64,000 nucleotides of DNA. Origin: Corynebacterium accolens. Its GTDB lineage: Bacteria > Actinomycetota > Actinomycetes > Mycobacteriales > Mycobacteriaceae. The translations under genes were made by a program, and so were the position numbers. Below are positions 32,622-42,179 of this stretch, piece after piece. Location: positions 2,153,438 through 2,217,437 of the forward strand of contig NZ_CP046605.1 of the NCBI RefSeq assembly GCF_023520795.1, read 5' to 3'. Position 1 is the stretch's first letter. Each line of letters opens with the position of its first letter. The notes below the pieces were generated by a model, which saw only the letters and a program-made list of their open reading frames with translations, was not told the origin of the DNA and did no database searches.

Positions 32622-33074
32622 ATGTCTATTCCTTCATTTATTGCAAGCGCCGTGGCTGCAGTGCTGCCCCTAGCAGGCAGCATCGGCCCAGTCGATGCTC
32701 AGGACCAGCTCGCTGAGCCGGACGTGCACCACACGGCCGAAGCGGAACAATCCACCACGGACCAGTCCCCCGAGCCGGGCGCCCACGCCGATAAGGGCCG
32801 CATCACCGGCGACAAAGAAGACATCATCAACGGCGCCGACGAGGAGCAATCCACGCCGAATCTGCAGAGCGGCAAATTGGCTGTGCAGCGCGAGCTCGCA
32901 CTTGCTACGCAGGAGCTTGGTCACGAGTTTCTGAACATCAATTTCCAGGACAACCACACCGCGCACCTAATTTTCCTGGAAACCTATAACCCGGATACCG
33001 ATCAGGCAGCCGTAGACCGCGTGCTCAACGCGCTCAAGATCAACGGCTACGACAATCTGACCGCCTCGTACTAA
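32622..33074 (+). CDS. Small probably exported protein of unknown function
   Basis: 150 residues. Residues 1-26 (SFIASAVAAVLPLAGS, ending VDA) look like a signal peptide, although a positively charged start is missing. A hydrophilic Glu/Asp/Pro-rich stretch (27-85) leads to a compact C-terminal domain (86-150) with ELALATQELGHEFLNINF and NPDTDQAAVDRVLNALKINGYDN. I recognise no family. AGAAAGGA is well placed before the ATG. It stands alone after a long AT-rich gap and before a strong terminator, so it is probably a single-gene transcript. Confidence 0.65.
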   Translation: MSIPSFIASAVAAVLPLAGSIGPVDAQDQLAEPDVHHTAEAEQSTTDQSPEPGAHADKGRITGDKEDIINGADEEQSTPNLQSGKLAVQRELALATQELGHEFLNINFQDNHTAHLIFLETYNPDTDQAAVDRVLNALKINGYDNLTASY

Positions 33075-33111
33075 AAACCACGAGCAAGCTCGACACCTGC
33101 CGAGGATCAAA

Positions 33112-33148
33112 AAAGGGCGAAGTACCTCAACCTGGTACTTCGCCCTTT
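33112..33148. terminator. Strong bidirectional terminator
   Basis: A perfect 15-bp stem (AAAGGGCGAAGTACC with GGTACTTCGCCCTTT) has a seven-base loop, an A-run before it and a T-rich end. It lies between the 150-residue protein gene and the convergent purA gene and can serve both strands. Confidence 0.9.
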
Positions 33149-33209
33149 ACTTTGTCGTGGCCCGGCGCGGTCCTAGCCAGGCACGCGCTCACGGCAGCGA
33201 CACTGGGGG

Positions 33210-34502
33210 TTACTGATCCTCCATCACATCATGGCGCACAATGGTCTGGTCGCGGCCGGGGCCAACACCGATATAGGAAATGCGACAGTCGGATAGCTCT
33301 TCAAGGCGCAGCACGTAGTCTTGCGCCTTTTGCGGGAGCTCTTCAAAGGTCGAGCAGCCCGTAATGTCTTCTTCCCACGCGGGCATGGTTTCATAAATCG
33401 GCTCGGCGTGGTGGAACTCGGACTGGGTGACCGGCATCTCGTCGAAGCGCTTGCCGTCGACGTCATAAGCCACGCAGATAGGAATCTCCCCAATGCCGGT
33501 GAGCACATCGAGCTTGGTCAGGAAGTAATCCGTAAAGCCATTGACGCGCGTGGCGTAGCGAGCGATCACGGAATCGTACCAACCGCAGCGGCGCGTGCGG
33601 CCGGTGTTCACGCCGACCTCGCCGCCGGTGGTCTGCAGATACTCGCCCCACTTATCAAAGAGCTCCGTGGGGAACGGGCCGGCACCCACGCGGGTGGTAT
33701 AGGCCTTGATAATACCCAACGAGGTCTTAATCCGCGTCGGCCCAATGCCAGAGCCAACCGATGCCCCACCCGCAGTCGGGTTCGAGGAAGTCACAAACGG
33801 ATAGGTACCGTGGTCGACGTCCAACATGGTGGCCTGGCCGCCCTCCATGAGTACATTGTGGCCATCGGCAAGCGCTTGGTTCAGCTCGAGCTCGGCGTCG
33901 ATGACCATGGGGCGCAGGCGCTCGCGGTAGCTGAGGAAGTACTCCACAATCTGCTCGGCCTCGATGGCCTTGCGGTTGTACATCTTCACCAGCATCTGGT
34001 TCTTAATCTCCAGCGCGGACTCCACCTTCTGCCGCAGGATGGACTCGTCGAAAACATCCTGCACGCGGATGCCAATGCGCGCGACCTTATCGGCATAGGT
34101 CGGCCCGATGCCGCGGCCGGTGGTACCGATGGCGCGCTTGCCCAGGAAACGCTCCTGCACGCGGTCGAGGGTCTGGTGGTACGGAGCCACGAGGTGCGCG
34201 TTCGCGGAAATCTTCAGGCGGGAGGCATTCGCCCCACGCGCTTCCAGGCCATCAATCTCATCAAAGAGCGCCTCGAGGTTAATCACCACACCATTGCCCA
34301 GCACGGGAATGGCATTTTCAGAAAGAATCCCAGCGGGCAGGAGCTTCAGCTCGTATTTTTCACCGCCGACCACGACGGTGTGCCCGGCGTTATTGCCGCC
34401 GTTCGGCTTGACTACGTAGTCAACTTTCCCGCCGAGGATATCGGTAGCCTTGCCCTTGCCTTCGTCGCCCCATTGGGCGCCGACAATGACGATCGCTGCC
34501 AT
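33210..34502 (-). CDS. purA: Adenylosuccinate synthetase
   Basis: 430 residues, the normal length. GTP-binding [14 protein letters not shown] is at the N-terminus, then [41 protein letters not shown] and the Gly-rich [10 protein letters not shown] segment. It joins IMP and aspartate with GTP to make adenylosuccinate, the first step from IMP to AMP. It is divergent from the next gene, with about 90 bases between the starts. Confidence 0.97.
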   Translation of the reverse strand: MAAIVIVGAQWGDEGKGKATDILGGKVDYVVKPNGGNNAGHTVVVGGEKYELKLLPAGILSENAIPVLGNGVVINLEALFDEIDGLEARGANASRLKISANAHLVAPYHQTLDRVQERFLGKRAIGTTGRGIGPTYADKVARIGIRVQDVFDESILRQKVESALEIKNQMLVKMYNRKAIEAEQIVEYFLSYRERLRPMVIDAELELNQALADGHNVLMEGGQATMLDVDHGTYPFVTSSNPTAGGASVGSGIGPTRIKTSLGIIKAYTTRVGAGPFPTELFDKWGEYLQTTGGEVGVNTGRTRRCGWYDSVIARYATRVNGFTDYFLTKLDVLTGIGEIPICVAYDVDGKRFDEMPVTQSEFHHAEPIYETMPAWEEDITGCSTFEELPQKAQDYVLRLEELSDCRISYIGVGPGRDQTIVRHDVMEDQ

Positions 34503-34590
34503 CTTTTAAGTCACTTCCTCATTATTGAAGCCAAAATACGCATTTACCTTACACTTTTCTGGCCGCAATAGCCCACGTAGCATGTTGTGC

Positions 34591-35406
34591 ATGCGTTTTT
34601 TGTTCCTCCGCTGCGGCGCCCCCGACGTTGATTTGCCCGCAGAGGCCTATGATCTTTCGGCCGTTCCTTCCCGCAAGGAGCTCGCGCTTGTCGATGCCGC
34701 CGCCACCAACCTCCTCCCCCACGACCCCACGCCTTCGCTTGACGATATCGCCGCGCAGCCCGATGTCCGCCACCTCGGCGCCCCTGCCGCCGCCCCGCAG
34801 GAGCCTTACTTAGAGGACCGCCTGCGCGTCGTCGTCGCGGGCTCGGATTCGGCGCTCAACGCCGTCATCACCCGGCTCATGCGCGCCGATAACCTGTGGG
34901 CCGAGGTAGCGTTCATCCCCACGGGCGAGTCGGCCGCCGCCGCCAATTGGGGCCTGCCCGGCGCGCCGCAAGAGGCCCTCGAGCTCGCCCGCACCGCCCC
35001 GGTTCGCCCGGTGCCGCTCATCCGCAACGATTCCGGCCAGGCCGTCGCCGGCTCAGCAACCATCTCAGATTGGTCCAATGGCCCGCTTACCGGTGAAATC
35101 ATCATCGATGACGCTACCCTCGCCGCCTCCGGCCGCGGTACTTTTGGCGCGCGGCTGGTCCCCATGACCGATGCCCCGGGCATCCTGGCGGCCCGCGCGA
35201 CATCGCCAGTCGAGCCCGAAGGTCGCCTGCGCTCCCTACTGCGCAAGCCCGGCCGCCTCGACCCGGACTCCGTCCGCACCGGCCGCGCGGTCCAGGCGGG
35301 CGGCCCCCAGCTGCGCGTGCTTGTCGATGCCATCCCCCACAAACGCCCCCTCACCCGCGTCACCTTCTACCGCCACCTGCGCGACCTCCAAGTCGTGCGC
35401 CCCTAG
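34591..35406 (+). CDS. Conserved hypothetical protein beside purA
   Basis: About 271 residues, starting MRFLFLRCGAPDVDLPAEAY; an in-frame ATG nine bases upstream is an equal alternative and neither has a clear ribosome binding site. No membrane segment is present. The middle (LRVVVAGSDSALNAVITRLMRADNLWAEVAFIP) recalls an NAD-kinase or diacylglycerol-kinase-like nucleotide-binding start, and GPLTGEIIIDDATLAASGRGTFGARLVPMTDAPG resembles the beta-rich half of such folds. A lipid or NAD kinase-like origin is therefore possible, but a complete GGDG-type motif is missing. Function is unknown. Confidence 0.6.
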   Translation: MRFLFLRCGAPDVDLPAEAYDLSAVPSRKELALVDAAATNLLPHDPTPSLDDIAAQPDVRHLGAPAAAPQEPYLEDRLRVVVAGSDSALNAVITRLMRADNLWAEVAFIPTGESAAAANWGLPGAPQEALELARTAPVRPVPLIRNDSGQAVAGSATISDWSNGPLTGEIIIDDATLAASGRGTFGARLVPMTDAPGILAARATSPVEPEGRLRSLLRKPGRLDPDSVRTGRAVQAGGPQLRVLVDAIPHKRPLTRVTFYRHLRDLQVVRP

Positions 35407-35494
35407 CCTCCTTCGCAGCTCACGCCGGTTCAGCCAGCTCACCCCGTCTCCGCTGACTCGGCCCTCGGTTGACTCAGCTCGCGCAACTCGGTAA

Positions 35495-35523
35495 CCGCCC
35501 CGCTCGGCGGATTTGCGGGGCGG
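35495..35523. terminator. Terminator between convergent genes
   Basis: CCGCCCCGC pairs with GCGGGGCGG around an 11-base loop, between the hypothetical protein gene and the convergent FUSC gene. It overlaps no coding sequence. Confidence 0.7.
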
Positions 35524-35530
35524 GGTCCTG

Positions 35531-36757
35531 CTAATCCTGCCCCTTCTGTTTATCGCTCGGTTTATCGTCGCGCTCCCACACCTCCGGCGGGTATGCCGGG
35601 TGCGCAGAGGTAGGAACCAGGTGCGCGACGGCGGACTCGCGCGAGAGCCCGCACACCATGAGCATGTCCACAACGATGGACCTCGTCTGCGCGAGGATCG
35701 TATACGCGGAAAGCGTCGCATCTTCTTCGATAAGATCCATGCCCGCTTGGCCGCCCACGTATCGCAGCCGCTGTACGAGTTCGGGTATCTCTATCGCCTC
35801 GTCGTGATCCCGCTTTTGGCGGCCGTAGAGTTCTCCCACCGCGAGGATAATTTCTGATAGTTCTTCTAGGAGCTCTAGCTGCTTATCGGACACGGTATCG
35901 CCGTCTTCGGTAAGCACTAGCGCGCGGCGCGAAAGCACCCGTACCCCGCGCACCGCGTTATCTACCGGCAAGAGGATACGCTCCAGGGAGCGAATATTCC
36001 TGCGCGAGGTCCACAAAAGCGGCGATACTTCCGATGCCTCCCTGCCCGACTGCGCCGCGCTCAACAGCGTATTCACGTCATTTTGCGTGCCGCGCACCGC
36101 ATCGCGGGCGTCGCGAATGATCTCGGGATTGGTATCGCGGATGCCATGCGTGACGTCGTTAAGAATGCTCGAGGCAATCCTCAGCACCTTCGACACCTCG
36201 CGCCGAGCCTCCTTCAACGGCGAATTAGGGATAAGCGCGATCGTGATAAGCCCAATGCCGGAACCAATCATCGCGTCGATGGCCCGGTGCAGGCCACCCG
36301 GCCCCTCGGTGGGCGGAAAAATCGTGGCAATAAGGATGGATCCAAAGACAATCTGGTTGGATACCAGCGGCGATTTCGTAATAAAGGACCCCACCACCAG
36401 GCCCGCTCCCACGATGAACAGGATCTGGAACGGGCCCTGCCCCACCACTTGGAAGAGCAGATCACCCAAGGCCACGCCGACAATGCCGCCCAGCGACATC
36501 TCCACCGCCCTTTTCATCCTGTCCCCGCCCGAAAGCCCCAGGATGATGACGGCCGAGATGGGCGCGAAGAACGGCTGCGGATGCCCAACGACGGAGCTTG
36601 CCACCCAATACGCCAATGCGGCACCCACGGTGGCCTGGATTATATAAACGAAGCGCGAACGGATGCGTTGCAGGCGCGATACTACTGAGCGGTCCACCAC
36701 CCGCAGCATTTGCCTCGTTGAGACTCTTTGTTTCGCTTCCGACATGACCTCCAGCAT
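35531..36757 (-). CDS. FUSC/aromatic acid exporter-like membrane protein
   Basis: 408 residues from the ATG at 36757, chosen because AGGGAGG lies six bases upstream; earlier in-frame starts have none. An N-terminal cytoplasmic stretch is followed by about six membrane helices (roughly 35-165) typical of the FUSC family (AYWVASSVVGHPQPFFAPISAVI and GIVGVALGDLLF), then a long helical cytoplasmic domain (170-390). Family members are aromatic acid exporters or related efflux components. The C-terminal tail is charged. The substrate is unknown. Confidence 0.75.
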   Translation of the reverse strand: MLEVMSEAKQRVSTRQMLRVVDRSVVSRLQRIRSRFVYIIQATVGAALAYWVASSVVGHPQPFFAPISAVIILGLSGGDRMKRAVEMSLGGIVGVALGDLLFQVVGQGPFQILFIVGAGLVVGSFITKSPLVSNQIVFGSILIATIFPPTEGPGGLHRAIDAMIGSGIGLITIALIPNSPLKEARREVSKVLRIASSILNDVTHGIRDTNPEIIRDARDAVRGTQNDVNTLLSAAQSGREASEVSPLLWTSRRNIRSLERILLPVDNAVRGVRVLSRRALVLTEDGDTVSDKQLELLEELSEIILAVGELYGRQKRDHDEAIEIPELVQRLRYVGGQAGMDLIEEDATLSAYTILAQTRSIVVDMLMVCGLSRESAVAHLVPTSAHPAYPPEVWERDDKPSDKQKGQD

Positions 36758-36934
36758 AGAAGACCTCCCTCTACCACCGCCCCCGTGCGTCCGCATCCCG
36801 GCCCGCGCCAAGTTGTGGATAACGCGCTATATGCGCGCCTCAGCGACCCCCGCAGCGCGAGAATTCCACAGATTTGCTGTTTCGCCTTGCGCATCCATTG
36901 CCGCGCACCCGTGCCGCTTTTACGGTCAGGAGTC

Positions 36935-37993
36935 GTGAACACAGAATTTTTGCAACTTTGCCGTCGCGGTGTGGACCTCGTCGCCGAGTTTCAGGGATGC
37001 TCCGAACAAGAGCTCATCGAGGCCGGCGCCAGCCAGCTCCTCGCCGCGCAACTCGCCCGCCTGCAACACACCTATTTCGGCCGCACTTCCAATAGCCGCA
37101 AGCAGCGCCTTGCCTGCGAGGCCGCCCGTTCCCGCGGCCACGACCTCGCAGTGCTTGAAAGCATCGAGTCTTTCGCCCACCGCGTTAAAGACACCAACCG
37201 CAGTTGGGACCTCCGCCTGGAGCTCTGCCGCGCAGAAGCCCACCTGATTCCGGCGATCGCAAAGAAGCGCCTCAAACAGCTCAACCCCGCCAAGCGTCCC
37301 TCCCACGGCGTGCGCTATACCCGACGCCCCGATGGTCCCCACACCATCTCCATCACCGCAGATCCCACCGATATCGCAGATATCAAAGGCGTTCTCGCCT
37401 CCGTGGATAAGGAAAACCCGCTCGCCGCAGCCAAGCAGGTAATCCTCGAGGGCAATCCCGGCGCACTCCCCGCGGTGCACACCAACGTGATCATCACCCT
37501 TGACCAACTAGATCGCATCACTGCTAGCCAGGGTGATGACATCATGCTTCAGCTTTCCAACGGCGCACGCATGTCCGGCGCCCAGCTCGTGGCCCGCACC
37601 CTCGCCCAGCGCGGTTACGTCAGCTTGGTCCACCCCGAGCACGGCGCGGTAAACCTGTATCGCACCGAGCGCATGGCCAGCTGGAAGCAACGCATGCTAG
37701 CCCGCGCGGAGCATCCCATCTGCGCGTGGCCCGGCTGCTCCACGCCTGCCGATGACGCCCAAGTCCACCACCTCACCGCCTGGGCCGCCGGCGGTCCCAC
37801 GAACCAAGAAAACCTCGTAACGCTCTGTGCCCATCACAATGCGGTGAATCAAGATGATGATTCCCGCCCCACCGCCCGCGGGCGCATGGTCCGCATCGAG
37901 GGCCGCATCGCCTGGATCCCGCCGTGGAGCGGTAACCCGCGGTTTATCCCCTCGCCCGCCCATTCACCACGCCCAACAAGGAGTTCCCCCTAG
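36935..37993 (+). CDS. HNH endonuclease-domain protein (DUF222-like)
   Basis: 352 residues from a GTG start at 36935 with CAGGAG just upstream. The N-terminal 250 residues are helical, as in actinobacterial DUF222 proteins. The HNH motif is at about 270-310: CAWPGC, then VHHLTAWAAGGPTNQENLVTLCAHHN, with the metal-binding Cys and His residues intact. Such proteins are multi-copy in corynebacteria and often vary between strains. The role may be a selfish or defence nuclease, but nothing here proves it. The short intergenic region upstream is shared with the divergent FUSC gene. Confidence 0.82.
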   Translation: MNTEFLQLCRRGVDLVAEFQGCSEQELIEAGASQLLAAQLARLQHTYFGRTSNSRKQRLACEAARSRGHDLAVLESIESFAHRVKDTNRSWDLRLELCRAEAHLIPAIAKKRLKQLNPAKRPSHGVRYTRRPDGPHTISITADPTDIADIKGVLASVDKENPLAAAKQVILEGNPGALPAVHTNVIITLDQLDRITASQGDDIMLQLSNGARMSGAQLVARTLAQRGYVSLVHPEHGAVNLYRTERMASWKQRMLARAEHPICAWPGCSTPADDAQVHHLTAWAAGGPTNQENLVTLCAHHNAVNQDDDSRPTARGRMVRIEGRIAWIPPWSGNPRFIPSPAHSPRPTRSSP

Positions 37994-38302
37994 CCCTCAC
38001 CCCACCCAGTCCGGCTGGTCCGCCTAGTCCACCGGGATCGCTGAGTCCGTCGTCTCCACGTGGCCTGGCCAGCCTCCCTTTCTGCCTACTCTTCCCAATC
38101 TGGCTTATCTGACTGATCTGGCTTACCTGACTGCCCTGGCTGGCATAGCTTGACTGGCTCATCTCCGGCAAAGGCCCCGCCACATGCTCGCGCCCCACAG
38201 TCAGACTAAGAGATAGGTCCAGGGATAGGCCCAGAAATAGGGAAAAGCCGCCTCCCATACAGGGGGAAGCGGCTACTTCGTCGTGCCTAGTTTAGGCTCA
38301 TC
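37994..38302. other. Intergenic region with short tandem repeat
   Basis: 309 bases between the HNH gene and fba. It holds an 18-bp unit repeated in tandem (ATCTGGCTTAYCTGACTG at 38098-38115 and 38116-38133) and the fba terminator near 38250. No gene is seen. Confidence 0.6.
38246..38274 (-). terminator. Terminator after fba
   Basis: AGCCGC pairs with GCGGCT and TCCC with GGGA inside it, around a short loop. On the minus strand the stem is followed by TTTTCCC. It lies about 30 bases after the fba stop. Confidence 0.75.
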
Positions 38303-39337
38303 CTACTTAGCCGTGGTCTTGCCCACGGAGTGGAGGTCCTGGCATGCCTCGATGACGCGCTCGGACATACCCTGCTCTGCCTTCTTCAGGTAAGAGCGTG
38401 GGTCGTAGACCTTCTTGTTGCCCACCTCGCCGTCAATCTTGAACACGCCGTCGTAGTTTTCCATCATGTGGCGGGCCACTGGGTTGGTAAACGCGTACTG
38501 GGTATCGGTGTCCACGTTCATCTTGATGACGCCGTAGCGCAGCGCCTCTTCGATCTTCTCCTTCTCGGAGCCGGAACCGCCGTGGAAGACGAAGTCAAAG
38601 GCGTGCTCGCCCTCGCTCAGGCCGAGCTTCTTCTGCGCAACCTTCTGGCCCTCCAGCAGGACCTCGGGGCGCAGCTTCACGTTGCCCGGCTTGTAGACGC
38701 CGTGCACGTTACCGAAGGTAGCGGCCAACAAGTAGCGGCCCTTCTCGCCGGTGCCCAGGGCATCGATGGTCTTTTCAAAGTCTTCCGGAGTCGTGTACAG
38801 GTTATCGCCGGCCTTAGCCTCGACACCGTCTTCTTCGCCGCCAACGACACCAATCTCTGCCTCGAGAATGATGTGGGCCTTCTTCGCCTTTTCCAGAAGC
38901 TCCTGGGCGATGACCAAGTTTTCATCGATCGGAATAGCAGAGCCGTCCCACATGTGGGACTGGAAGAGCGGGTTCTCACCGCGGTCAACGCGCTCCTGAG
39001 AAATAGCCATCAGCGGACGAACGTAATCGTCCAGAACTTCCTTCTGGCAGTGGTCGGTGTGCAAGGCGATATTAACGCCGTAGTGCTTCGCAGCCTCGTG
39101 TGCGAAAGCGGCTAGCGCCAGAGCACCGTTAACCTTGTTCTTGACCGCGAGGCCAGAGCCGAACTCTGCGCCACCGGTGGAGAATTGGATGATGCCGTCA
39201 GACTCTGCCTCGGCAAAGCCCTTCAGTGCTGCGTTGATCGTTTCAGATGAGGTGCAGTTGATGGCCGGGAACGCGAAGCCGTTCTGCTTCGCGGTGTCCA
39301 GCATCTGGTTATACGCCTCGGGGGTTGCAATTGGCAT
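38303..39337 (-). CDS. fba: Class II fructose-bisphosphate aldolase
   Basis: 344 residues. It splits fructose 1,6-bisphosphate in glycolysis and works in reverse in gluconeogenesis. Zinc ligands are in ALHTDHCQK, HIILEAEIGVVGGEEDG and GNVHGVYKPGN; FVFHGGSGSEKEKIEEALRYGVIKMNVDTDTQYAF carries the phosphate-binding segment. Length and motifs are those of the class IIA enzyme of actinobacteria. It is a single-gene unit with its own terminator, and the upstream 170 bases before the next gene are non-coding. Confidence 0.97.
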   Translation of the reverse strand: MPIATPEAYNQMLDTAKQNGFAFPAINCTSSETINAALKGFAEAESDGIIQFSTGGAEFGSGLAVKNKVNGALALAAFAHEAAKHYGVNIALHTDHCQKEVLDDYVRPLMAISQERVDRGENPLFQSHMWDGSAIPIDENLVIAQELLEKAKKAHIILEAEIGVVGGEEDGVEAKAGDNLYTTPEDFEKTIDALGTGEKGRYLLAATFGNVHGVYKPGNVKLRPEVLLEGQKVAQKKLGLSEGEHAFDFVFHGGSGSEKEKIEEALRYGVIKMNVDTDTQYAFTNPVARHMMENYDGVFKIDGEVGNKKVYDPRSYLKKAEQGMSERVIEACQDLHSVGKTTAK

Positions 39338-39510
39338 GAAATTCCATCCTTAACTGGGATTGCGGTCAAACACGTTCCAACAGCCAATTATGCCCACATT
39401 TCCGGAATCCCGCCGTAAAATTTCTGTGACATTTCCTGTGTTTACAGTTTAACTCTCACAATGCCGCGCCCCGCACAACAAACCCCGCAGCGAAATGATC
39501 AACGGCGAGG

Positions 39511-40716
39511 TTAAGCGCGGCCCGATTTTTCGTGCAGGTCACGGGTCACCCGGGCGCACGCCTCCAAAAGCATCCAGCCCGATAGCTGCACGGATAGGTC
39601 ACGCTCATCCACGCGAATAATGCCCATCTTTTCACTCACGGTCGTGTGCCCGAAGCCGTAGTTGTGGGGGAGCCGGGCATCGGCAGTCCAGTCAGAGCCA
39701 AAAATTGGCAGGCCATCAACCTCGAGCCGGTGCTCCCACACGGATTCGGCAGATGCCATAACCATCCGGGTCGCTAGCTTCTTGGTAGCCCGGTTGGCGG
39801 GCGAATCCCCGGGCAGGCGCACGGCGACATCGGCAAGATAGCGCATCAGGATGCCCTTAAACAGGCCACCGTCACCGTCACCGGTCTCCCAATCCACAAC
39901 GCCAGACGGAGTCGCCATCCCGGAGGCAATAGCCTGCACCAGGCCACGGATTTTAATGATGTAGCTCATCATCTCGGAGGCCAGCTCGGCCTCGTAGACG
40001 TTGTCGATCTGCTCCAGCTTGCCGATGCTCGATTCCTCCCGCATCGCCAACACAATCTCCAGGCACGCCCCCAGCATCACGCCTTGGCAATAGGGGTGGA
40101 CTTGTTTGACGATCTCGGGGCCATCCATGCGCATGCGCACGCCGTCCATGATGAAGCCATCCTCATTGACCAAATTGTCGTAGACCCAGTCAACGATGCG
40201 GCGAGCCGCGGTGATATCTCCCATCCGCGCGAGCATGATGGCTCCGGGCCCGTTAGCCGGCACATTCATGAAGTTCTCGCCATCGCGCCACGGCAATATC
40301 CCCAGCGAGTCATCGAGGCCCTCGGCGATATTGCGCTGCAAAGACGCCAACGCCTTGGGTGGTTTCATCTTCTTCACCTCGCCCACACGCCCGAAGGCAA
40401 GCGCGAGCCAGGCCTTGTCATCAAAGTACTTATTCTTGGTCAGCTGCGTCAGGTTCCGGACGCGAATCCCGCGCGTGGTGTCAAGGATGCGCTGGCGGAG
40501 GACCTTGGTGTTCTTCCGCTCCGCGGCATCGACGAGGCAGTCGAGGTAGTGCGCTTGCCACCAGTAATGCCAGTGCACGAGGAGCTTTTCTTTCGTGGTG
40601 GGCGGCCAGCTGACGATGGCGAGGTTGGTTCGCGGCAGGCCCCATACGGAATGCGCATGGCGCTCATCGATGGCGGTTTCCGCGAGTTCGGCGCGGTGGG
40701 CCCACTTTTCTTCCAC
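39511..40716 (-). CDS. Glycoside hydrolase family 76-type protein
   Basis: 401 residues, with no signal peptide, so probably cytoplasmic. The alpha/alpha-barrel features of GH76 are visible: HWHYWWQAHYLDCLVDAAER, NKYFDDKAWLALAFGRVG and DGFIMDGVRMRMDGPEIVKQVHPYCQGVMLGACLE. In classic GH76 alpha-1,6-mannanases two adjacent Asp residues are catalytic; here DD occurs in YFDDKAWL and LDDSLG. Substrate is inferred as an alpha-mannan. The next gene downstream in genome order is fba, 170 bases away. Confidence 0.8.
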   Translation of the reverse strand: MEEKWAHRAELAETAIDERHAHSVWGLPRTNLAIVSWPPTTKEKLLVHWHYWWQAHYLDCLVDAAERKNTKVLRQRILDTTRGIRVRNLTQLTKNKYFDDKAWLALAFGRVGEVKKMKPPKALASLQRNIAEGLDDSLGILPWRDGENFMNVPANGPGAIMLARMGDITAARRIVDWVYDNLVNEDGFIMDGVRMRMDGPEIVKQVHPYCQGVMLGACLEIVLAMREESSIGKLEQIDNVYEAELASEMMSYIIKIRGLVQAIASGMATPSGVVDWETGDGDGGLFKGILMRYLADVAVRLPGDSPANRATKKLATRMVMASAESVWEHRLEVDGLPIFGSDWTADARLPHNYGFGHTTVSEKMGIIRVDERDLSVQLSGWMLLEACARVTRDLHEKSGRA

Positions 40717-40769
40717 GTTTTCTTTATCACTCCAGTAGCAAGGTTTATTACAGTTAGTGTAACGATCTC

Positions 40770-41543
40770 TTACCAGGAATTGTTCAGATCGGCGTGCTGC
40801 CGGATCCAGGCATGCATGGCGATGCCCGCGGCCACGCCAGCGTTGATGGACCGCGTGGAGCCAAATTGCGCGATGGAGCAGGTCATCAGGGCGGCGTCTT
40901 GCGCGGCGGCGCTGACGCCGGGGCCTTCTTGTCCGAATAGCAGCAGGCTGCGCTCAGGTAGTTCGGCGGTTTCGAGGGGCACGCAACCGGGGGTGTTATC
41001 GATGGCCACGACCGTCAGGTCTTCCTCAGACGCCCAGGCAATAAGCTTATCGACGCTCTCATGGTGCCGCAGATGCTGATACCTATCTGTCACCATGGCG
41101 CCGCGGCGGTTCCACCGCCGCCGCCCCACGATGTGGACGGTATCGACGGCAAAGGCGTTGGCGGTGCGCACGACGGTGCCGATATTGGCGTCATTTTCAA
41201 AGTTCTCGATGGCTATATGCAGGCTGTGCCGCCGCTTATCGATATCCCCCTTAATCGCCTCCCTCCGCCAATACCGATACGCGTCGACGACATTGCGACG
41301 GTCGCCCTCACGCAGCAGCTCCGGATCGTATTTGTCCGCCTCCGGCCCTTCCGGCCAGGGCCCTTCCCAGGGCCCCACGCCGTGCCGGCCCTCATTCCAT
41401 TCGGTCGGACCCTTCGCCTCCTCGGGCTGCTCTCGCTGTTCTCGCTGCTCCTGCTGCTCCTGCTGCTCTGGTTGAGCAGTACTCTCGCCGCGCACACCCT
41501 GCCCAGTCTGCGCGTCGTGCCCAGTCTGTGCGTCCTGCTCCAT
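40770..41543 (-). CDS. SpoU/TrmH-family RNA methyltransferase
   Basis: 257 residues from the ATG at 41543, five bases after the pyrE stop. Longer in-frame extensions would lie inside pyrE. An N-terminal Gln/Glu-rich low-complexity stretch (residues 20-50, EQQEQREQ type) precedes the SPOUT fold: LHIAIENFENDANIGTVVRTANAFAVDTVHIVGRRRWNRRGAM, then SLLLFGQEGPGVS and STRSINAGVAAGIAMHAWI, the knotted SAM-binding part. It methylates tRNA or rRNA; the position is unknown. It is probably co-transcribed with pyrE. Confidence 0.88.
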   Translation of the reverse strand: MEQDAQTGHDAQTGQGVRGESTAQPEQQEQQEQREQREQPEEAKGPTEWNEGRHGVGPWEGPWPEGPEADKYDPELLREGDRRNVVDAYRYWRREAIKGDIDKRRHSLHIAIENFENDANIGTVVRTANAFAVDTVHIVGRRRWNRRGAMVTDRYQHLRHHESVDKLIAWASEEDLTVVAIDNTPGCVPLETAELPERSLLLFGQEGPGVSAAAQDAALMTCSIAQFGSTRSINAGVAAGIAMHAWIRQHADLNNSW

Positions 41544-41547
41544 CTCG

Positions 41548-42102
41548 TTACGCGAGTCCAAGGTCGTCCAAGCCAAGCAGGGAACGGTACTCAAGGCCCT
41601 CGGCCGAGATGACATCCTCGGCGCCGGTAGCGCGGTCAACGACGGTAGCCACGCCTACTACTTCTGCCCCGGCCTCGCGCAATGCGGCGACTGCCGTGAG
41701 CGGCGAGTTGCCGGTCGTGGTGGTGTCCTCAACGACCAGCACCTTCTTTCCAGCCACATCCGCGCCCTCGATACGGCGCTGCATGCCGTGCTTTTTGGCT
41801 TCCTTGCGCACGACGAAGGCGTCGATATCGCGGCCATCGGCATGCATGATGGAGGTGGCAACCGGATCCGCGCCGAGGGTGAGCCCTCCCACGGCCGCAA
41901 AATCCCAATCAGCGGTGAGCTCGCGGAGCAAGGAACCGATGAGGCGGGAGGCTTCGTGGTGCAAGGTCGCGCGGCGCAAATCAACGTAGTAATCGGCCTC
42001 TTTGCCCGAGGACAAAGTCACCTTGCCGTGCACAACGGCAAGCTCCTTGACCAGTTCCGCGAGACGCTTCTTCTTGTCTTCTTGCAGGTGCACTTCAGTC
42101 AT
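41548..42102 (-). CDS. pyrE: Orotate phosphoribosyltransferase
   Basis: 184 residues. The PRPP-binding motif is VLVVEDTTTTGNS, and KVTLSSGKEADYYVDLRRATLH is the orotate site. It makes orotidine monophosphate in pyrimidine synthesis. AAGGAG precedes the ATG. The neighbours are those found in other corynebacteria: a large membrane-anchored protein upstream and the TrmH methyltransferase downstream. Confidence 0.96.
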   Translation of the reverse strand: MTEVHLQEDKKKRLAELVKELAVVHGKVTLSSGKEADYYVDLRRATLHHEASRLIGSLLRELTADWDFAAVGGLTLGADPVATSIMHADGRDIDAFVVRKEAKKHGMQRRIEGADVAGKKVLVVEDTTTTGNSPLTAVAALREAGAEVVGVATVVDRATGAEDVISAEGLEYRSLLGLDDLGLA

Positions 42103-42179
42103 CGCATTGCTCCTTCTTTAGAGTTTTCTTCGGCATATGAGGAAAGTCCTGGCTATGTGGGCCAACGCAACATTCTAGG

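Noticed and set aside
38098-38133. Tandem 18-bp repeat as a CRISPR or attachment site
   Set aside because: Only two units, no spacers, no integrase or tRNA nearby.
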